NCBI RefSeq assembly: GCF_030580855.1
Contig: NZ_JAUQOP010000040.1
Span: 1 to 44,716 of the forward strand
Source of the DNA: Pseudomonas citrullilanati
GTDB lineage: Bacteria; Pseudomonadota; Gammaproteobacteria; Pseudomonadales; Pseudomonadaceae
Length of the DNA stretch: 44,716 bases
Direction of reading: 5' to 3'
Part shown: positions 29,288-37,520 of the stretch, piece after piece
Numbering within the stretch: position 1 is the first letter of the stretch
Layout: every line of letters starts with the position of its first letter
The notes under the pieces: generated by a model
Told to the model about the DNA's origin: nothing
The model's input: only the letters and a program-made list of their open reading frames with translations
The model's database searches: none
Program-made: the position numbers and the translations under genes

Positions 29288-29772
29288 AACGCCTGTTCCC
29301 CGCACCGTGGCTGTCCCTGGCGCTCTGGTTGTTGTGGTTGGTGATGAACCTGTCCTTGAGCCTCGGCCACCTGTTGCTGGGGGCCGTGCTGGGCTTCCTG
29401 GCACCGTTGATGATGCGACCGCTGCGACCGCGGCCGATCCGCATCCGCCGACCCTGGGTGATACTGCGGCTGTTCCTGCTGGTGGGCCGCGACGTGCTGG
29501 TCTCCAACCTCGCGGTGGCCTGGGGCGTGCTGAACGCCGGCCGCCGCCCGCCGCGCTCGCGGTTCGTCAAGGTACCGCTGGACCTGCACGACGCCAACGG
29601 CCTGGCCGCGCTGTCGATGATCACCACGGTGGTGCCGGGCACGGTCTGGTCGGAACTGGCCCTGGACCGCAGCATCCTGCTGCTGCATGTGTTCGACCTG
29701 GACGACGAAGCGGCCTTCATCGCGCACTTCAAGGCCACCTACGAGCGCCCCTTGATGGAGATTTTCGAATGA
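29284..29772 (+). CDS. shaE: Na+/H+ antiporter subunit E (MrpE/ShaE)
   Basis: This 162-residue MnhE-family protein has two N-terminal hydrophobic segments (WLSLALWLLWLVMNLSLSL, HLLLGAVLGFLAPLMM). A conserved cytoplasmic part follows: FVKVPLDLHDANGLAALSMI then TTVVPGTVWSELALDRSILL, which is the signature of the family. It lies in the operon with ATGA overlaps at both ends. It is required for a stable complex, though not part of the main ion path. Confidence 0.95.
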   Translation: MKRLFPAPWLSLALWLLWLVMNLSLSLGHLLLGAVLGFLAPLMMRPLRPRPIRIRRPWVILRLFLLVGRDVLVSNLAVAWGVLNAGRRPPRSRFVKVPLDLHDANGLAALSMITTVVPGTVWSELALDRSILLLHVFDLDDEAAFIAHFKATYERPLMEIFE

Positions 29773-30047
29773 GCCCGTTGCTGGCCAATGCAATCCTGTT
29801 GAGCCTATTCCTGTTCTCCCTGGCGATGGTGCTGACCCTGCTGCGGCTGTTCAAGGGGCCGTCGGCCCAGGACCGGGTCCTGGCCCTGGACTACCTCTAC
29901 ATCATCGCGATGCTGATGATGCTGGTGCTGGGCGTCCGCTACGCCAGCGACACCTATTTCGAGGCGGCGCTGCTGATCGCCCTGTTCGGCTTTGTCGGCT
30001 CGTTCGCCCTGGCCAAGTTCCTGCTACGTGGCGAGGTGATCGAATGA
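29769..30047 (+). CDS. shaF: Na+/H+ antiporter subunit F (MrpF/ShaF)
   Basis: This 92-residue protein has three hydrophobic segments and the MnhF motif LLRLFKGPSAQDRVLALDYL followed by MLMMLVLGVRYASDTYFEAA. The family is implicated in ion and cholate efflux within the Mrp complex. Four-base overlaps occur with subunits E and G. Confidence 0.95.
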   Translation: MSPLLANAILLSLFLFSLAMVLTLLRLFKGPSAQDRVLALDYLYIIAMLMMLVLGVRYASDTYFEAALLIALFGFVGSFALAKFLLRGEVIE

Positions 30048-30397
30048 GTGGCGAATGGTCGATGTGGGTTGAAATCCCGGTGGCGATCCTGCTGGTGCTC
30101 GGCAGCCTGTTCGCCCTGGCCGGCGCCATTGGCCTGGTACGGCTGAAGGATTACTTCCAGCGCATGCACCCACCGGCCCTGGCGTCCACCCTGGGCGCCT
30201 GGTGCGTGGCGTTGGCCTCGATCATCTACTTTTCCGCCCTCAAGTCCGGGCCGGTGCTGCACGCCTGGCTGATCCCGATCCTGCTGTCCATCACCGTCCC
30301 GGTGACCACCCTGCTGCTGGCCCGGGCCGCGTTGTTCCGCAAGCGCATGGCGGGGGATGATGTGCCGGCGGAGGTGAGCAGTCGCAGGACCGACTGA
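30044..30397 (+). CDS. shaG: Na+/H+ antiporter subunit G (MrpG/ShaG)
   Basis: This 117-residue protein has three hydrophobic segments and the MnhG signature GAIGLVRLKDYFQRMHPPAL then ASTLGAWCVALASIIYF. It is the last gene of the operon. The order A(B)-C-D-E-F-G matches group 2/proteobacterial Mrp operons such as P. aeruginosa sha. The stop codon is followed within 25 nt by an inverted repeat that may terminate the transcript. Confidence 0.95.
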   Translation: MSGEWSMWVEIPVAILLVLGSLFALAGAIGLVRLKDYFQRMHPPALASTLGAWCVALASIIYFSALKSGPVLHAWLIPILLSITVPVTTLLLARAALFRKRMAGDDVPAEVSSRRTD

Positions 30398-30420
30398 CCG
30401 ATGCCCCAAACCGAACACAG

Positions 30421-30555
30421 TTGTGGCGAGGGGATTTATCCCCGCTGGGGTGCGAAGCAGCCCTAAGTGCAATCAGCTCGGTACGCCTGGCTAGCTGTAC
30501 TCTGCCTTTTTGGGGCTGCTACGCAGCCCAGCGGGGATAAATCCCCTCGCCACAA
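30421..30555. repeat. Inverted repeat pair after sha operon
   Basis: Perfect 29-bp arms at 30421-30449 and 30527-30555, with the core TTGTGGCGAGGGGATTTATC, enclose a second shorter stem (GCAGCCC/GGGCTGC). It is the same family as at 24019. In the transcript it would fold into a large hairpin after shaG and also lies downstream of the convergent DUF3995 gene. Confidence 0.9.
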
Positions 30556-30578
30556 TAATGTGTTCGGCTTCGGCCGGC

Positions 30579-31016
30579 TCAAGCCCACGCCACCGCCAAC
30601 AACCCCGCCCCCAGCATCACGCACAACGGCGAGTAGACCCAGGTATCGAGCCGGGCGAACGTCGAGTCCTTGAACTCCTTGAAGAAGCCCACCAGGTTCG
30701 ACTCGCCAATGGCCCGGGCGAACATCAGCAGGGCGATCGCGCTGATCAGCCATTGCAGCGCCCGGTGCGTGACCGGCGGGGCGAGCAAGCCGCCCCGCAG
30801 GCTCACCAGCACGGCGATCAGCAACAGCGCCAGGGCCACCAGTAACGTCAGCCAGCCCGATGGATCGAATGCCGGTCGCAGCGCCTCGCCGTGCTTCGCC
30901 GGCACCTGGGGCACCACCGCCAGGACCGCCCAGCGCCCGCCCAGGGCCCAATACAAGTGAATCAAGCTGATGGTCGCAAACATCGCGACCAGCGATCGAG
31001 CCAATAAAAGCGTCAT
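30579..31016 (-). CDS. DUF3995 membrane protein
   Basis: This 145-residue protein has about four hydrophobic helices and the DUF3995 features IHLYWALGGRW near the N-terminus and a C-terminal WVYSPLCVMLGAGLLAVAW. The start at ATG 31016 is preferred over 31049 because GGAGG lies about 8 nt upstream. The function of the family is unknown. It is a single gene convergent with sha. Confidence 0.8.
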   Translation of the reverse strand: MTLLLARSLVAMFATISLIHLYWALGGRWAVLAVVPQVPAKHGEALRPAFDPSGWLTLLVALALLLIAVLVSLRGGLLAPPVTHRALQWLISAIALLMFARAIGESNLVGFFKEFKDSTFARLDTWVYSPLCVMLGAGLLAVAWA

Positions 31017-31142
31017 TCGCCAGCCTCCTGAAAAAGGTTGAACAATCATCCTAGCTGGAATTTGGCATTTCGCCGCACGGGCGCAGATTGCCGCTTTCCA
31101 GGCCAGGACGCATTGCCCAGGATCAAGAGTTGGCGACGAGCA

Positions 31143-32153
31143 CTACAGGCTGGCGGCCACTTTGTCCGCCACGTCCTTGGGTAGCCACGCCTGCCAGACC
31201 TGCGGATGGGCCTTGAGGAACGCCTCGGCGGCTTCGCGCGGTGGCGTGCGTTTCTCGCTCATGTCGGCCAGGGCTTTGTTCAATGGATCGATGGGCAGGT
31301 CGACCTTGCTGAAGAACTCGGCGATGTCCGGGTGTTGCTGCTGAAACGGCGTGGAGACGCCAATCGACAGTTTCGAAGCCAGAGAGCGGGTCGGCTTCGG
31401 GTTGGGGTTGTCGGCATCGGTGAGGGTTTTCCAGGCCTCGGCATCGAACGCCGGTTCCTGCAGTTGCACCAGCTTGAAACGCCCGAGCAAGGGCGTGGGC
31501 GACCAGTAATAGAACAGGATCGGCTTGCCGCGGCGGATCGAAGAGGTGATCTCCGCGTCCAGCGCGGCCCCGGAACCGCTGCGGAAATTCACGTAGCTGT
31601 CGGTCAAGCCATAGGCCTTGAGCTTCTGCTTGTTGACCACCTCGGACGTCCAGCCGATCGGGCTGTTGAGGAAGCGTCCCTTGTCCGGGCTTTCCGGGTC
31701 CTTGAACACATGCTTGTAGCGCGCCAGGTCTTCGACGCTGCGCAGGTCCGGCGCAACCGGCTTGATGCCCTTGGCCGGGTCACCCTTGATGACGTACTCG
31801 GGCACCCACCAACCTTCGGTCGCGCCCTTGACCGTATCGCCCAGGGCGACCACCTTGCCTTCGGTCTCGGCCTTGACCCACACCGGGCTGCGGCCGGCCC
31901 ATTCTTCGCCGATGACCTGGATGTCGTTGTTGGCCAGGGCGGTTTCCAGGGTGATGGTGGTACCCGGCAATGTGTCGGTCGGCAGGCCGTAGCCTTTCTC
32001 GACGATGATCCGCAGGATATCGGTGATCAGGCTGCCGCTTTCCCAGTTCAGGTCGGCGAAGTGGATCGGCGCCGAAGCCGCCAAGGCCGGAACCGGCGCA
32101 CCCAACACCGCCAAGGTGGCCCAGGCAGCCAACCACTGTCGAACTCGTTTCAT
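31143..32153 (-). CDS. ABC transporter substrate-binding protein, glycine betaine/choline (OpuAC) type
   Basis: This 336-residue periplasmic protein has a Sec signal peptide (MKRVRQWLAAW... with cleavage after APVPALA, about residue 25). The OpuAC-type body begins IHFADLNWESGSLITDILRI; aromatic residues (WAGRSPVW, TEGWWVPEY, LFYYWSPTPLLGRF) could form the quaternary-amine cage. ATG 32153 follows GAGG by 8 nt; a GTG at 32162 is the alternative. No permease or ATPase gene adjoins, so it is an orphan binding protein that would serve a transporter elsewhere, as known for CaiX/BetX in Pseudomonas. Ligand not certain. Confidence 0.85.
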   Translation of the reverse strand: MKRVRQWLAAWATLAVLGAPVPALAASAPIHFADLNWESGSLITDILRIIVEKGYGLPTDTLPGTTITLETALANNDIQVIGEEWAGRSPVWVKAETEGKVVALGDTVKGATEGWWVPEYVIKGDPAKGIKPVAPDLRSVEDLARYKHVFKDPESPDKGRFLNSPIGWTSEVVNKQKLKAYGLTDSYVNFRSGSGAALDAEITSSIRRGKPILFYYWSPTPLLGRFKLVQLQEPAFDAEAWKTLTDADNPNPKPTRSLASKLSIGVSTPFQQQHPDIAEFFSKVDLPIDPLNKALADMSEKRTPPREAAEAFLKAHPQVWQAWLPKDVADKVAASL

Positions 32154-32339
32154 GCTTTGCACCTCGTGCCAGATACGGACATAACTGAACGGTCCTGCGT
32201 CAGCGAACGCAAGCCTCTGAATAGTTCAGTCAATTGACTGTAGCCGAGGTTCCAGCGAGCCCCCGAGAAACTGCAAGCGGCCCGGGCACAATGGCCGCCG
32301 CCCACCCGGTTTTCGAGGTGTTTCACCGGCGTTGGCGTA

Positions 32340-32789
32340 TCACTCGCTGGCCTTGAAGCTCACCAGCTCGCCCTTGCGCCACTTGGCGGCCTTGGCGGTG
32401 ACCGCCTTCAGGGTCTTGGTCAGGCCTTCCTGCAACTGTTCATTGGCGGCGAAGACTGTCACCACGCTGTGGCCTTCCTTGAACAGGATGGCCTCACCGG
32501 TGGACGTCGTGACGAACGCGTAGTCACCCAGGCCATAGACGGTCAGCTTGATCTCGCGAAAGCGGATTTCGAACTTGCCGCCCTCGCGGCTGGGCAGCAC
32601 CGCCGCGCGAAAATGATCCCCGACCTTGAGTTCGAGCCTGGGCTTGTCATCGACCACCAGGGCCGACTCGGTGTCGATTTCGGCGACATAAATGCCTTCG
32701 GCGGTCTGTTCGGTGATGTAGACGAAACGTGACTGGAACAGCTTGACCAGTTTTGCCCGCAGGTCACCGAGTACAAATAACGCGTGCAT
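32340..32789 (-). CDS. Conserved hypothetical protein
   Basis: This 149-residue soluble protein from ATG 32789 (MHALFVLGDLRAKLVKLFQ) is not recognised as a named family. The composition is mixed charged and beta-rich (FVYITEQTAEGIYVAEIDTE, VGDHFRAAVLPSREGGKFEI), with a lysine-rich C-terminus (KAVTAKAAKWRKGELV). The frame extends to 32924, but the extra residues are arginine-rich and lack a ribosome site. No signal peptide or membrane segment is visible. It is monocistronic. Confidence 0.6.
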   Translation of the reverse strand: MHALFVLGDLRAKLVKLFQSRFVYITEQTAEGIYVAEIDTESALVVDDKPRLELKVGDHFRAAVLPSREGGKFEIRFREIKLTVYGLGDYAFVTTSTGEAILFKEGHSVVTVFAANEQLQEGLTKTLKAVTAKAAKWRKGELVSFKASE

Positions 32790-33211
32790 GTCGAGATTAC
32801 TTACTGCCAAGGAAACATCCCCATCTTTGAAAACGGCCCGCCCGCGAAAGGACGGGCCACGAGAACCCGTGCCGACTGTGTGTCGCAATGGACCTGTCAT
32901 TGAAATTCGAAATGAACGGCGCACCCCGTCCCGGTCGAGAGCAGACTAAAGGTTGCCACGCTCGCCGTCTTTCCCGAGGGGGCGTCAGTGGCTGAAGGAA
33001 AACGCCACGCTGAGCATCGGAAAAGTGGGACTACTAACTTTAGGGAAATTTCTCACTTAAAAAAGCATTTTTCTGACATCGAGTCGAAAAAAATTTGCTT
33101 TAGATAGGCGCAGCCGTCTACACGACACTGCCGATTCTAGAGCAGCCGAAGGCGTGGAGACTACTCGCAGCACCTGACAATTCGTCGGTAAACCATAGAA
33201 AAGGAATTCGC
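32790..33211. other. Intergenic region, divergent promoters
   Basis: About 420 bases separate two divergent genes. No gene is seen. The stretch 33035-33115 is strongly AT-rich (poly-A and poly-T runs), as expected of UP-element-rich promoters for one or both flanking genes, and 32836-32858 contains an imperfect GC hairpin. Confidence 0.5.
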
Positions 33212-33448
33212 ATGGCTACTTTCACTCCCCTCCTGCCCGCTATCGGCCCCTGCATCGTCGATGCCGCCGCTGCCCTCGACCGCGCCGATTGCCTGCCCAT
33301 CTCGCTGGTTCAACCGCGCTACCGGGTTGTCCTGGCCGGAAAGTGCTTTTTTCACATCGAAGAAACGTCGACGGGACGTGTAAGAGGATTCCGCACCGAT
33401 CACAACGAGGCCTGCTACCTGGCCAGGCGTCTCGAACAGAGCGCTTGA
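33212..33448 (+). CDS. Small hypothetical protein
   Basis: This 78-residue protein (MATFTPLLPAIGPCIVDAAA) has AAAGGAA 6-7 nt before the ATG, which makes it a credible gene. No motif is recognised. The C-terminal half (YRVVLAGKCFFHIEETSTGR, VRGFRTDHNEACYLARRLEQ) looks like a compact alpha/beta fold. The DUF2789 gene follows after about 95 nt on the same strand and may share its transcript. Confidence 0.6.
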   Translation: MATFTPLLPAIGPCIVDAAAALDRADCLPISLVQPRYRVVLAGKCFFHIEETSTGRVRGFRTDHNEACYLARRLEQSA

Positions 33449-33542
33449 GCGGCTGATGCCGATCGAACTCCTGGCGGTCGCCTGCCTCTGATAAGGAGAA
33501 GCCACCCAGGCGTCATGACGGCGCCCGCCAAAGGAGAACCCC

Positions 33543-33779
33543 ATGGAACAGCCTTCCCACGAGCTCAGTACCCTGTTCGACCAACTTGGCCTGCCCTCGG
33601 ACGGCAAAGCCATCGACGACTTCATCGTGGCCCACCCGCTGGCCCCGGAGATCAAGCTGGTGGAGGCCGATTTCTGGTCGGATCAACAGAAAGCCCTGCT
33701 TCGTGAATGGCTGCTGGCCGACGGCGAAGAAGCGGTACTGGTGGACCAGCTGAACGTGCGCCTGCACGACGGCAAGTAG
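33543..33779 (+). CDS. DUF2789 family protein
   Basis: This 78-residue protein matches the DUF2789 pattern: LSTLFDQLGLPSDGKAIDDF, HPLAPEIKLVEADFW, then AQRKALLREW-like FLREWLLADGEEAVLVDQLN. AAAGGAG lies 6 nt before the ATG. Function unknown; members are small, soluble and conserved in gammaproteobacteria. An inverted REP pair follows 16 nt after the stop. Confidence 0.8.
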   Translation: MEQPSHELSTLFDQLGLPSDGKAIDDFIVAHPLAPEIKLVEADFWSDQQKALLREWLLADGEEAVLVDQLNVRLHDGK

Positions 33780-33795
33780 TCCCGATACAGTCCAA

Positions 33796-33886
33796 CTGTA
33801 GGAGCGAGCCAGCTCGCGAGGGCGGTGGATCAACAAGATTGAGGTTGACTGCGCCACCGCATTCGCGAGCAGGCTCGCTCCCACAG
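33796..33886. repeat. REP inverted pair
   Basis: Two REP arms face each other (CTGTAGGAGCGAGCCAGCTC at left; its relative ending GCTCGCTCCCACAG at right) with several mismatches and a central loop. It lies between the convergent DUF2789 and chemoreceptor genes. Confidence 0.8.
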
Positions 33887-33928
33887 GGCACTCGGAGAAA
33901 TCCCGAAGCCCTCGGGAAGCGACCGCTC

Positions 33929-35527
33929 CTACCGCGCTTTCTCGGGTTTATAGCCCAACCGCAAACCACCCCAATGACGGCCCTTGACCATGATCGGTAC
34001 GGAGAGGTCGTGCATCAGTTCGCCTGTGTCGCGGGTGTAGGTTTGCAACAGCACCGGTTGTTGATGGCTGCCGCAACGAATGCCGGTGCGGTCGGAGAAC
34101 TTGCGCTTGGTGCGGTTGTTCAGCGTGTCCACCTGGGGATCACCGGTCAGGGGCTGGCTGAACACCTTGTTGTGGGTCGGCACGTAGCCTTGCTGCGTGC
34201 AGGCGATCGCGAACACCAGGCCTTCGTGCCGGGCGAGCAACGGTTCCTGGATCGGCGGCAGCACCTGGTCGGTGTAGCGGTCGAAGCGGGTCTGGAACTT
34301 GGCAGGCTGGGTATTGGGGATGGCCTGGTAGTTGCGGTCGAACAGGTCATCCAGGCTGACACGGCCCTGGTCGATATCGGCCTCGAACTGCGCGGCGATC
34401 TGGCTCGCCCCTTCCCGCGCCAGGTCATAGACCCGCTGGTGATAATCATCGAGGCCGACCTCGGCCAGGCGCTCGCTGATGGATTCGGCCTGGCCTTCCA
34501 TCTGCACCGCCGCCTCGGCCAGGCGCTGGGTTTGCTGGTCGCTGATGGACAGGTCGCCGCGCATTTGCTCGATGGCATGGAACAGGCTGTCGAGCTGCTC
34601 GCGGTTGGTGTCGGTGCCCTGGGCGATGGCGCCGACCTGGGTCTCGACCCCCTCCGCAAGCCGGGCGATGTTCTCCAGGTGCTGGCCGGTGTGCTCGACC
34701 TGCTGCACACCGCTGTCCAGGTCAGCGGCCAGTTGGCGGATCTGCTCCACCACCTGGGCGGTGCGCTGTTGGATGTCCGCGACCATCACGCCGACTTCGC
34801 CGGTCGCCGCCGCAGTCCGCCCGGCCAGGCCGCGGACCTCGTCGGCCACCACCGCAAAGCCACGGCCATGCTCGCCGGCCCGCGCCGCTTCGATGGCCGC
34901 GTTCAGCGCCAGCAGGTTGGTCTGGCTGGCGATCGACTGGATCACCAGGCTCACCCGCTGGATTTCATCGCTGCGCACGCTCAAGGCTTCGATCAATTCA
35001 CGGCTGTCGTTGGCCCGCTGGCTGAGCTGGTGCATGCGGCTGATCGACTCCACCAGTTCGCTGCGCCCCGCCACGCTGCTGCGGTGGGCCTCGCTGGCGG
35101 CGCCCAGGGCCTGCTGGCTGAGCTGCGAAGTCGCCTGTTCGGTGGCGATCATCGATTCGGCGTTGCTGACGATCCGCGCCGCCGCATCGAGTTGCGACTG
35201 GACCTTGCCAGCCAGTTGCTTGACCGAATAGGCGACACCGGCGGCCGACAGCGCGTTATGGCTGGTGGTGTAGGACAAGTCGCGGGTCAGTTCGGAGAGT
35301 CGATCGGTCGCCGGCGCCTGTGCCGTGACGACCCGTGAGCGCAGGCGCGGCAACCAGACGATCAGCATCACCAGCGGCAGGCCCAGGTACAGCGACCAGC
35401 CGCCCAGGGTCATGCCACACAATAGCAAGGCCAGGGCGAGGCTTTGCAAGGTCGGCGTCAGCCAGCGCGCCCTGCCCTTTGCCCCAGATGCCGAGGCCGG
35501 CACCGCCAGAGATCCGTCTGTCGCCAT
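33929..35527 (-). CDS. Methyl-accepting chemotaxis protein with C-terminal sensory region
   Basis: This 532-residue chemoreceptor is translated from ATG 35527 (GTG 35536 possible). Two adjacent hydrophobic segments near residues 28-60 anchor it in the membrane. The cytoplasmic signalling hairpin has the highly conserved tip SIASQTNLLALNAAIEAARA, then GEHGRGFAVVADEVRGLAGR, around residues 195-235. No periplasmic domain lies between the helices. Instead about 130 residues after the signalling coil form a separate domain (EGLVFAIACTQQGYVPTHNK, FSDRTGIRCG, LLQTYTRDTGELMHDLSVPI, GRHWGGLRLGY) with Cache/PAS-like character. The receptor would therefore sense a cytoplasmic cue with an inverted domain order. 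CheA/CheW are elsewhere. Confidence 0.88.
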   Translation of the reverse strand: MATDGSLAVPASASGAKGRARWLTPTLQSLALALLLCGMTLGGWSLYLGLPLVMLIVWLPRLRSRVVTAQAPATDRLSELTRDLSYTTSHNALSAAGVAYSVKQLAGKVQSQLDAAARIVSNAESMIATEQATSQLSQQALGAASEAHRSSVAGRSELVESISRMHQLSQRANDSRELIEALSVRSDEIQRVSLVIQSIASQTNLLALNAAIEAARAGEHGRGFAVVADEVRGLAGRTAAATGEVGVMVADIQQRTAQVVEQIRQLAADLDSGVQQVEHTGQHLENIARLAEGVETQVGAIAQGTDTNREQLDSLFHAIEQMRGDLSISDQQTQRLAEAAVQMEGQAESISERLAEVGLDDYHQRVYDLAREGASQIAAQFEADIDQGRVSLDDLFDRNYQAIPNTQPAKFQTRFDRYTDQVLPPIQEPLLARHEGLVFAIACTQQGYVPTHNKVFSQPLTGDPQVDTLNNRTKRKFSDRTGIRCGSHQQPVLLQTYTRDTGELMHDLSVPIMVKGRHWGGLRLGYKPEKAR

Positions 35528-35697
35528 GTTCGTCACCCACGCTTCTCGTTGTTATGAGCGCATTAAACGCCACTACCAGGCCATTATCCATGGTCCATTA
35601 GTCGCGGTACTTGCATCAGGTCAACGGCAGGGAGGGCGATATATTGAGCGAAGACCGCAACCGGCAGCGCGCGGTTGCGATCCTTCGAGGGGCGGGA

Positions 35698-36102
35698 TCA
35701 AGCCTGGCGCTGGTGCTTGTCGATCTGCTCGTGGCGTTCCTGGGCTTCGATGCAGTACTTGGTGGTCGGGCTGATCAGCAGGCGCTTGAGGCCGATCGGC
35801 TCGCCGCTGTCGTCACACCAGCCAAAGCTTTCATCGTTGATACGGTCCAGGGCCTGCTCCAGCTGGGGCAGCATGCGCTGGTCACGGTCGATGGCGTTGA
35901 CCAGCCAGGTCCGCTCTTCTTCTACGGAAGCAGCGTCGGCAGGGTCGGCCGGGGAGTCCAGGCTCTCAATGGCGATTCGGTTCTGTTCGATGCGCTCATG
36001 GGTTTCGACTTTCATGTTTTGCAACAGCTTGGTGAAGAAAGCCAGCTGCTCGGCGTTCATGTAGTCATCCGCCGGCATGGCCAGCAACTTTTCCTTTGTC
36101 AT
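35698..36102 (-). CDS. DksA/TraR family protein lacking two zinc ligands
   Basis: This 134-residue protein has a coiled-coil with the DksA tip motif DPADAAS (D53, D56, A58, equivalent to the E. coli D-x-x-D-x-A that acts on RNA polymerase). Its C-terminal globular part keeps C96 and C117 but has S99 and A120 where the second cysteine of each zinc pair should be (GWCDDSGEP, TKYCIEAQERHE). Paralogues with degenerate zinc sites, such as P. aeruginosa DksA2, work without zinc and can replace DksA in zinc starvation. Whether this one is induced by low zinc is unknown; I saw no clear Zur box. The ribosome site is weak. Confidence 0.85.
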   Translation of the reverse strand: MTKEKLLAMPADDYMNAEQLAFFTKLLQNMKVETHERIEQNRIAIESLDSPADPADAASVEEERTWLVNAIDRDQRMLPQLEQALDRINDESFGWCDDSGEPIGLKRLLISPTTKYCIEAQERHEQIDKHQRQA

Positions 36103-36384
36103 TGATATCTCTATAAAAAAACGTGCATTAAGGCGAATTATGGAGCGTCCCGCAGCGCAGCTGCCACGCTCGTCAGGAAGGCGCCGTCTATTCCAAGCGC
36201 CACCCGGCACTCAATTTACGAGGGGCGGCAGTCTAAGGCCGAGTCGAGGCCTCAGCAACCGAAAACATAGGGAAAATGTCCGACAACCCCTGGAAATGTT
36301 CTCTGACACGCTTTCGGCGGTCATCGGAGTGCGTTTATAACAAGAAATTCGCTTCGGTGGCTGTATTAAGAAGACAAATGGCAA

Positions 36385-36406
36385 CGCCACGCGGATAGGC
36401 GTGGCG
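36385..36406 (-). terminator. Hairpin downstream of the sugar ABC transporter operon
   Basis: Perfect 8-bp arms CGCCACGC and GCGTGGCG flank a 6-nt loop, followed on the minus strand by a T-rich stretch. It lies about 60 nt after the permease stop and probably ends the transporter transcript. The rest of the 36103-36463 gap shows no gene and should contain the dksA-like promoter. Confidence 0.6.
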
Positions 36407-36463
36407 CTTTGTCACATGAACAAGCCTGCATGAAAAGTCGCCGAGCGGCGCGCAGGCACTTTT

Positions 36464-37486
36464 TCAACGTTTGAGTTTGCGTTTGTTGCGGTACTGGTCG
36501 ATGACCACCGCCACCACGATGATCAGCCCCTTGATGATGTCCTGGATGTAGGCATCGACACCGACAAAGGTGAACCCACTGGCCATCACCCCGAGAATCA
36601 ATGCCCCGATCACCGTGCCGGTGATGCGCCCCACCCCGCCCGCCAGGCTGGTGCCGCCGATCACGGCAGCGGCGATCGCGTCCAGTTCATAGGACATGCC
36701 CATGCCCGCCTGCCCGGTCGCCGCCCGTGCCGAGGCCACCACCCCGGCCAACCCCGCCAGCAGGCCGGCGATGCTGTAGACGATCACCAAGTGGCGCTTG
36801 ACGTTGATGCCCGAGGTGCGGGCCGCCTGCATGTTGCCGCCAATGGCGTAGGTGTACTTGCCATACTTGGTGTAGCGCAGGGCGATGTGGAAAATCACCG
36901 CCACCACCAGGAAGATGATCACCGGCATCGCGCCATGCCCAATGGCGGTATAGGAATCGGACAACATGCTCACCGGCTGGCCTTCGGTGTAGTAGCGCGC
37001 CAGGCCACGGGCCGAGACCATCATGCCGAGAGTGGCAATGAACGGCGGGATGCCGGTGATGGCGATGATGCTGCCGTTGATCGCCCCGGCCAGCAGCCCG
37101 ACGCCGAGCCCGGCCAACACCGGGATCCATGCCGGCAGGTCGGTCAGCGAAGGAAATACCGCACGGGCGAAGTCCGACGTCTGGGCCAGGCTGGCGGCGA
37201 TCATCGCCGACAGCGCCAGCACCGAGCCGGACGACAGGTCGATGCCGGTGGTGATGATCACCTGGGTCACGCCGATGGCCAGCAAGCCGATGATCGACAC
37301 CTGCAGGATCATCAGCACCAGGCGCTGGGAGTTCATCAGGAAGCTCTGGTCACGCATGATCCAGCCGAACAATTCGAATACCAGGCCGATGCCGATCAGC
37401 ACCAGGAAGATACTCAGTTCCGTCGGCAGGCGTCGGCGCGACCTGGTGGGTGCGGCGGCGGGTTTGTTTTCCAATATCGCGTTCAT
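36464..37486 (-). CDS. Sugar (predicted inositol) ABC transporter permease
   Basis: This 340-residue inner-membrane permease of the RbsC/BPD_transp_2 family has about nine to ten hydrophobic spans. The family signature is GVTQVIITTGIDLSSGSVLA followed by INGSIIAITGIPPFIATLGM, with the coupling loop AARTSGINVKRHLV and the C-terminal GGTSLAGGVGRITGTVIGAL. ATG 37486 is chosen over GTG 37492 because of AAGGT spacing. It is the last gene of the three-gene transporter operon. Context next to iolG and iolD suggests myo-inositol transport (comparable to IatP in Caulobacter). Confidence 0.9.
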   Translation of the reverse strand: MNAILENKPAAAPTRSRRRLPTELSIFLVLIGIGLVFELFGWIMRDQSFLMNSQRLVLMILQVSIIGLLAIGVTQVIITTGIDLSSGSVLALSAMIAASLAQTSDFARAVFPSLTDLPAWIPVLAGLGVGLLAGAINGSIIAITGIPPFIATLGMMVSARGLARYYTEGQPVSMLSDSYTAIGHGAMPVIIFLVVAVIFHIALRYTKYGKYTYAIGGNMQAARTSGINVKRHLVIVYSIAGLLAGLAGVVASARAATGQAGMGMSYELDAIAAAVIGGTSLAGGVGRITGTVIGALILGVMASGFTFVGVDAYIQDIIKGLIIVVAVVIDQYRNKRKLKR

Positions 37487-37520
37487 AGCCACTTACCTTT
37501 TTTATCTGGACTGACGAGCA

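Noticed and set aside
27461..29404. A 647-codon minus-strand frame and long plus-strand frames in the sha operon
   Set aside because: They are out-of-frame shadows of shaC, shaD and shaE; the real genes show clear family motifs and ATGA overlaps.
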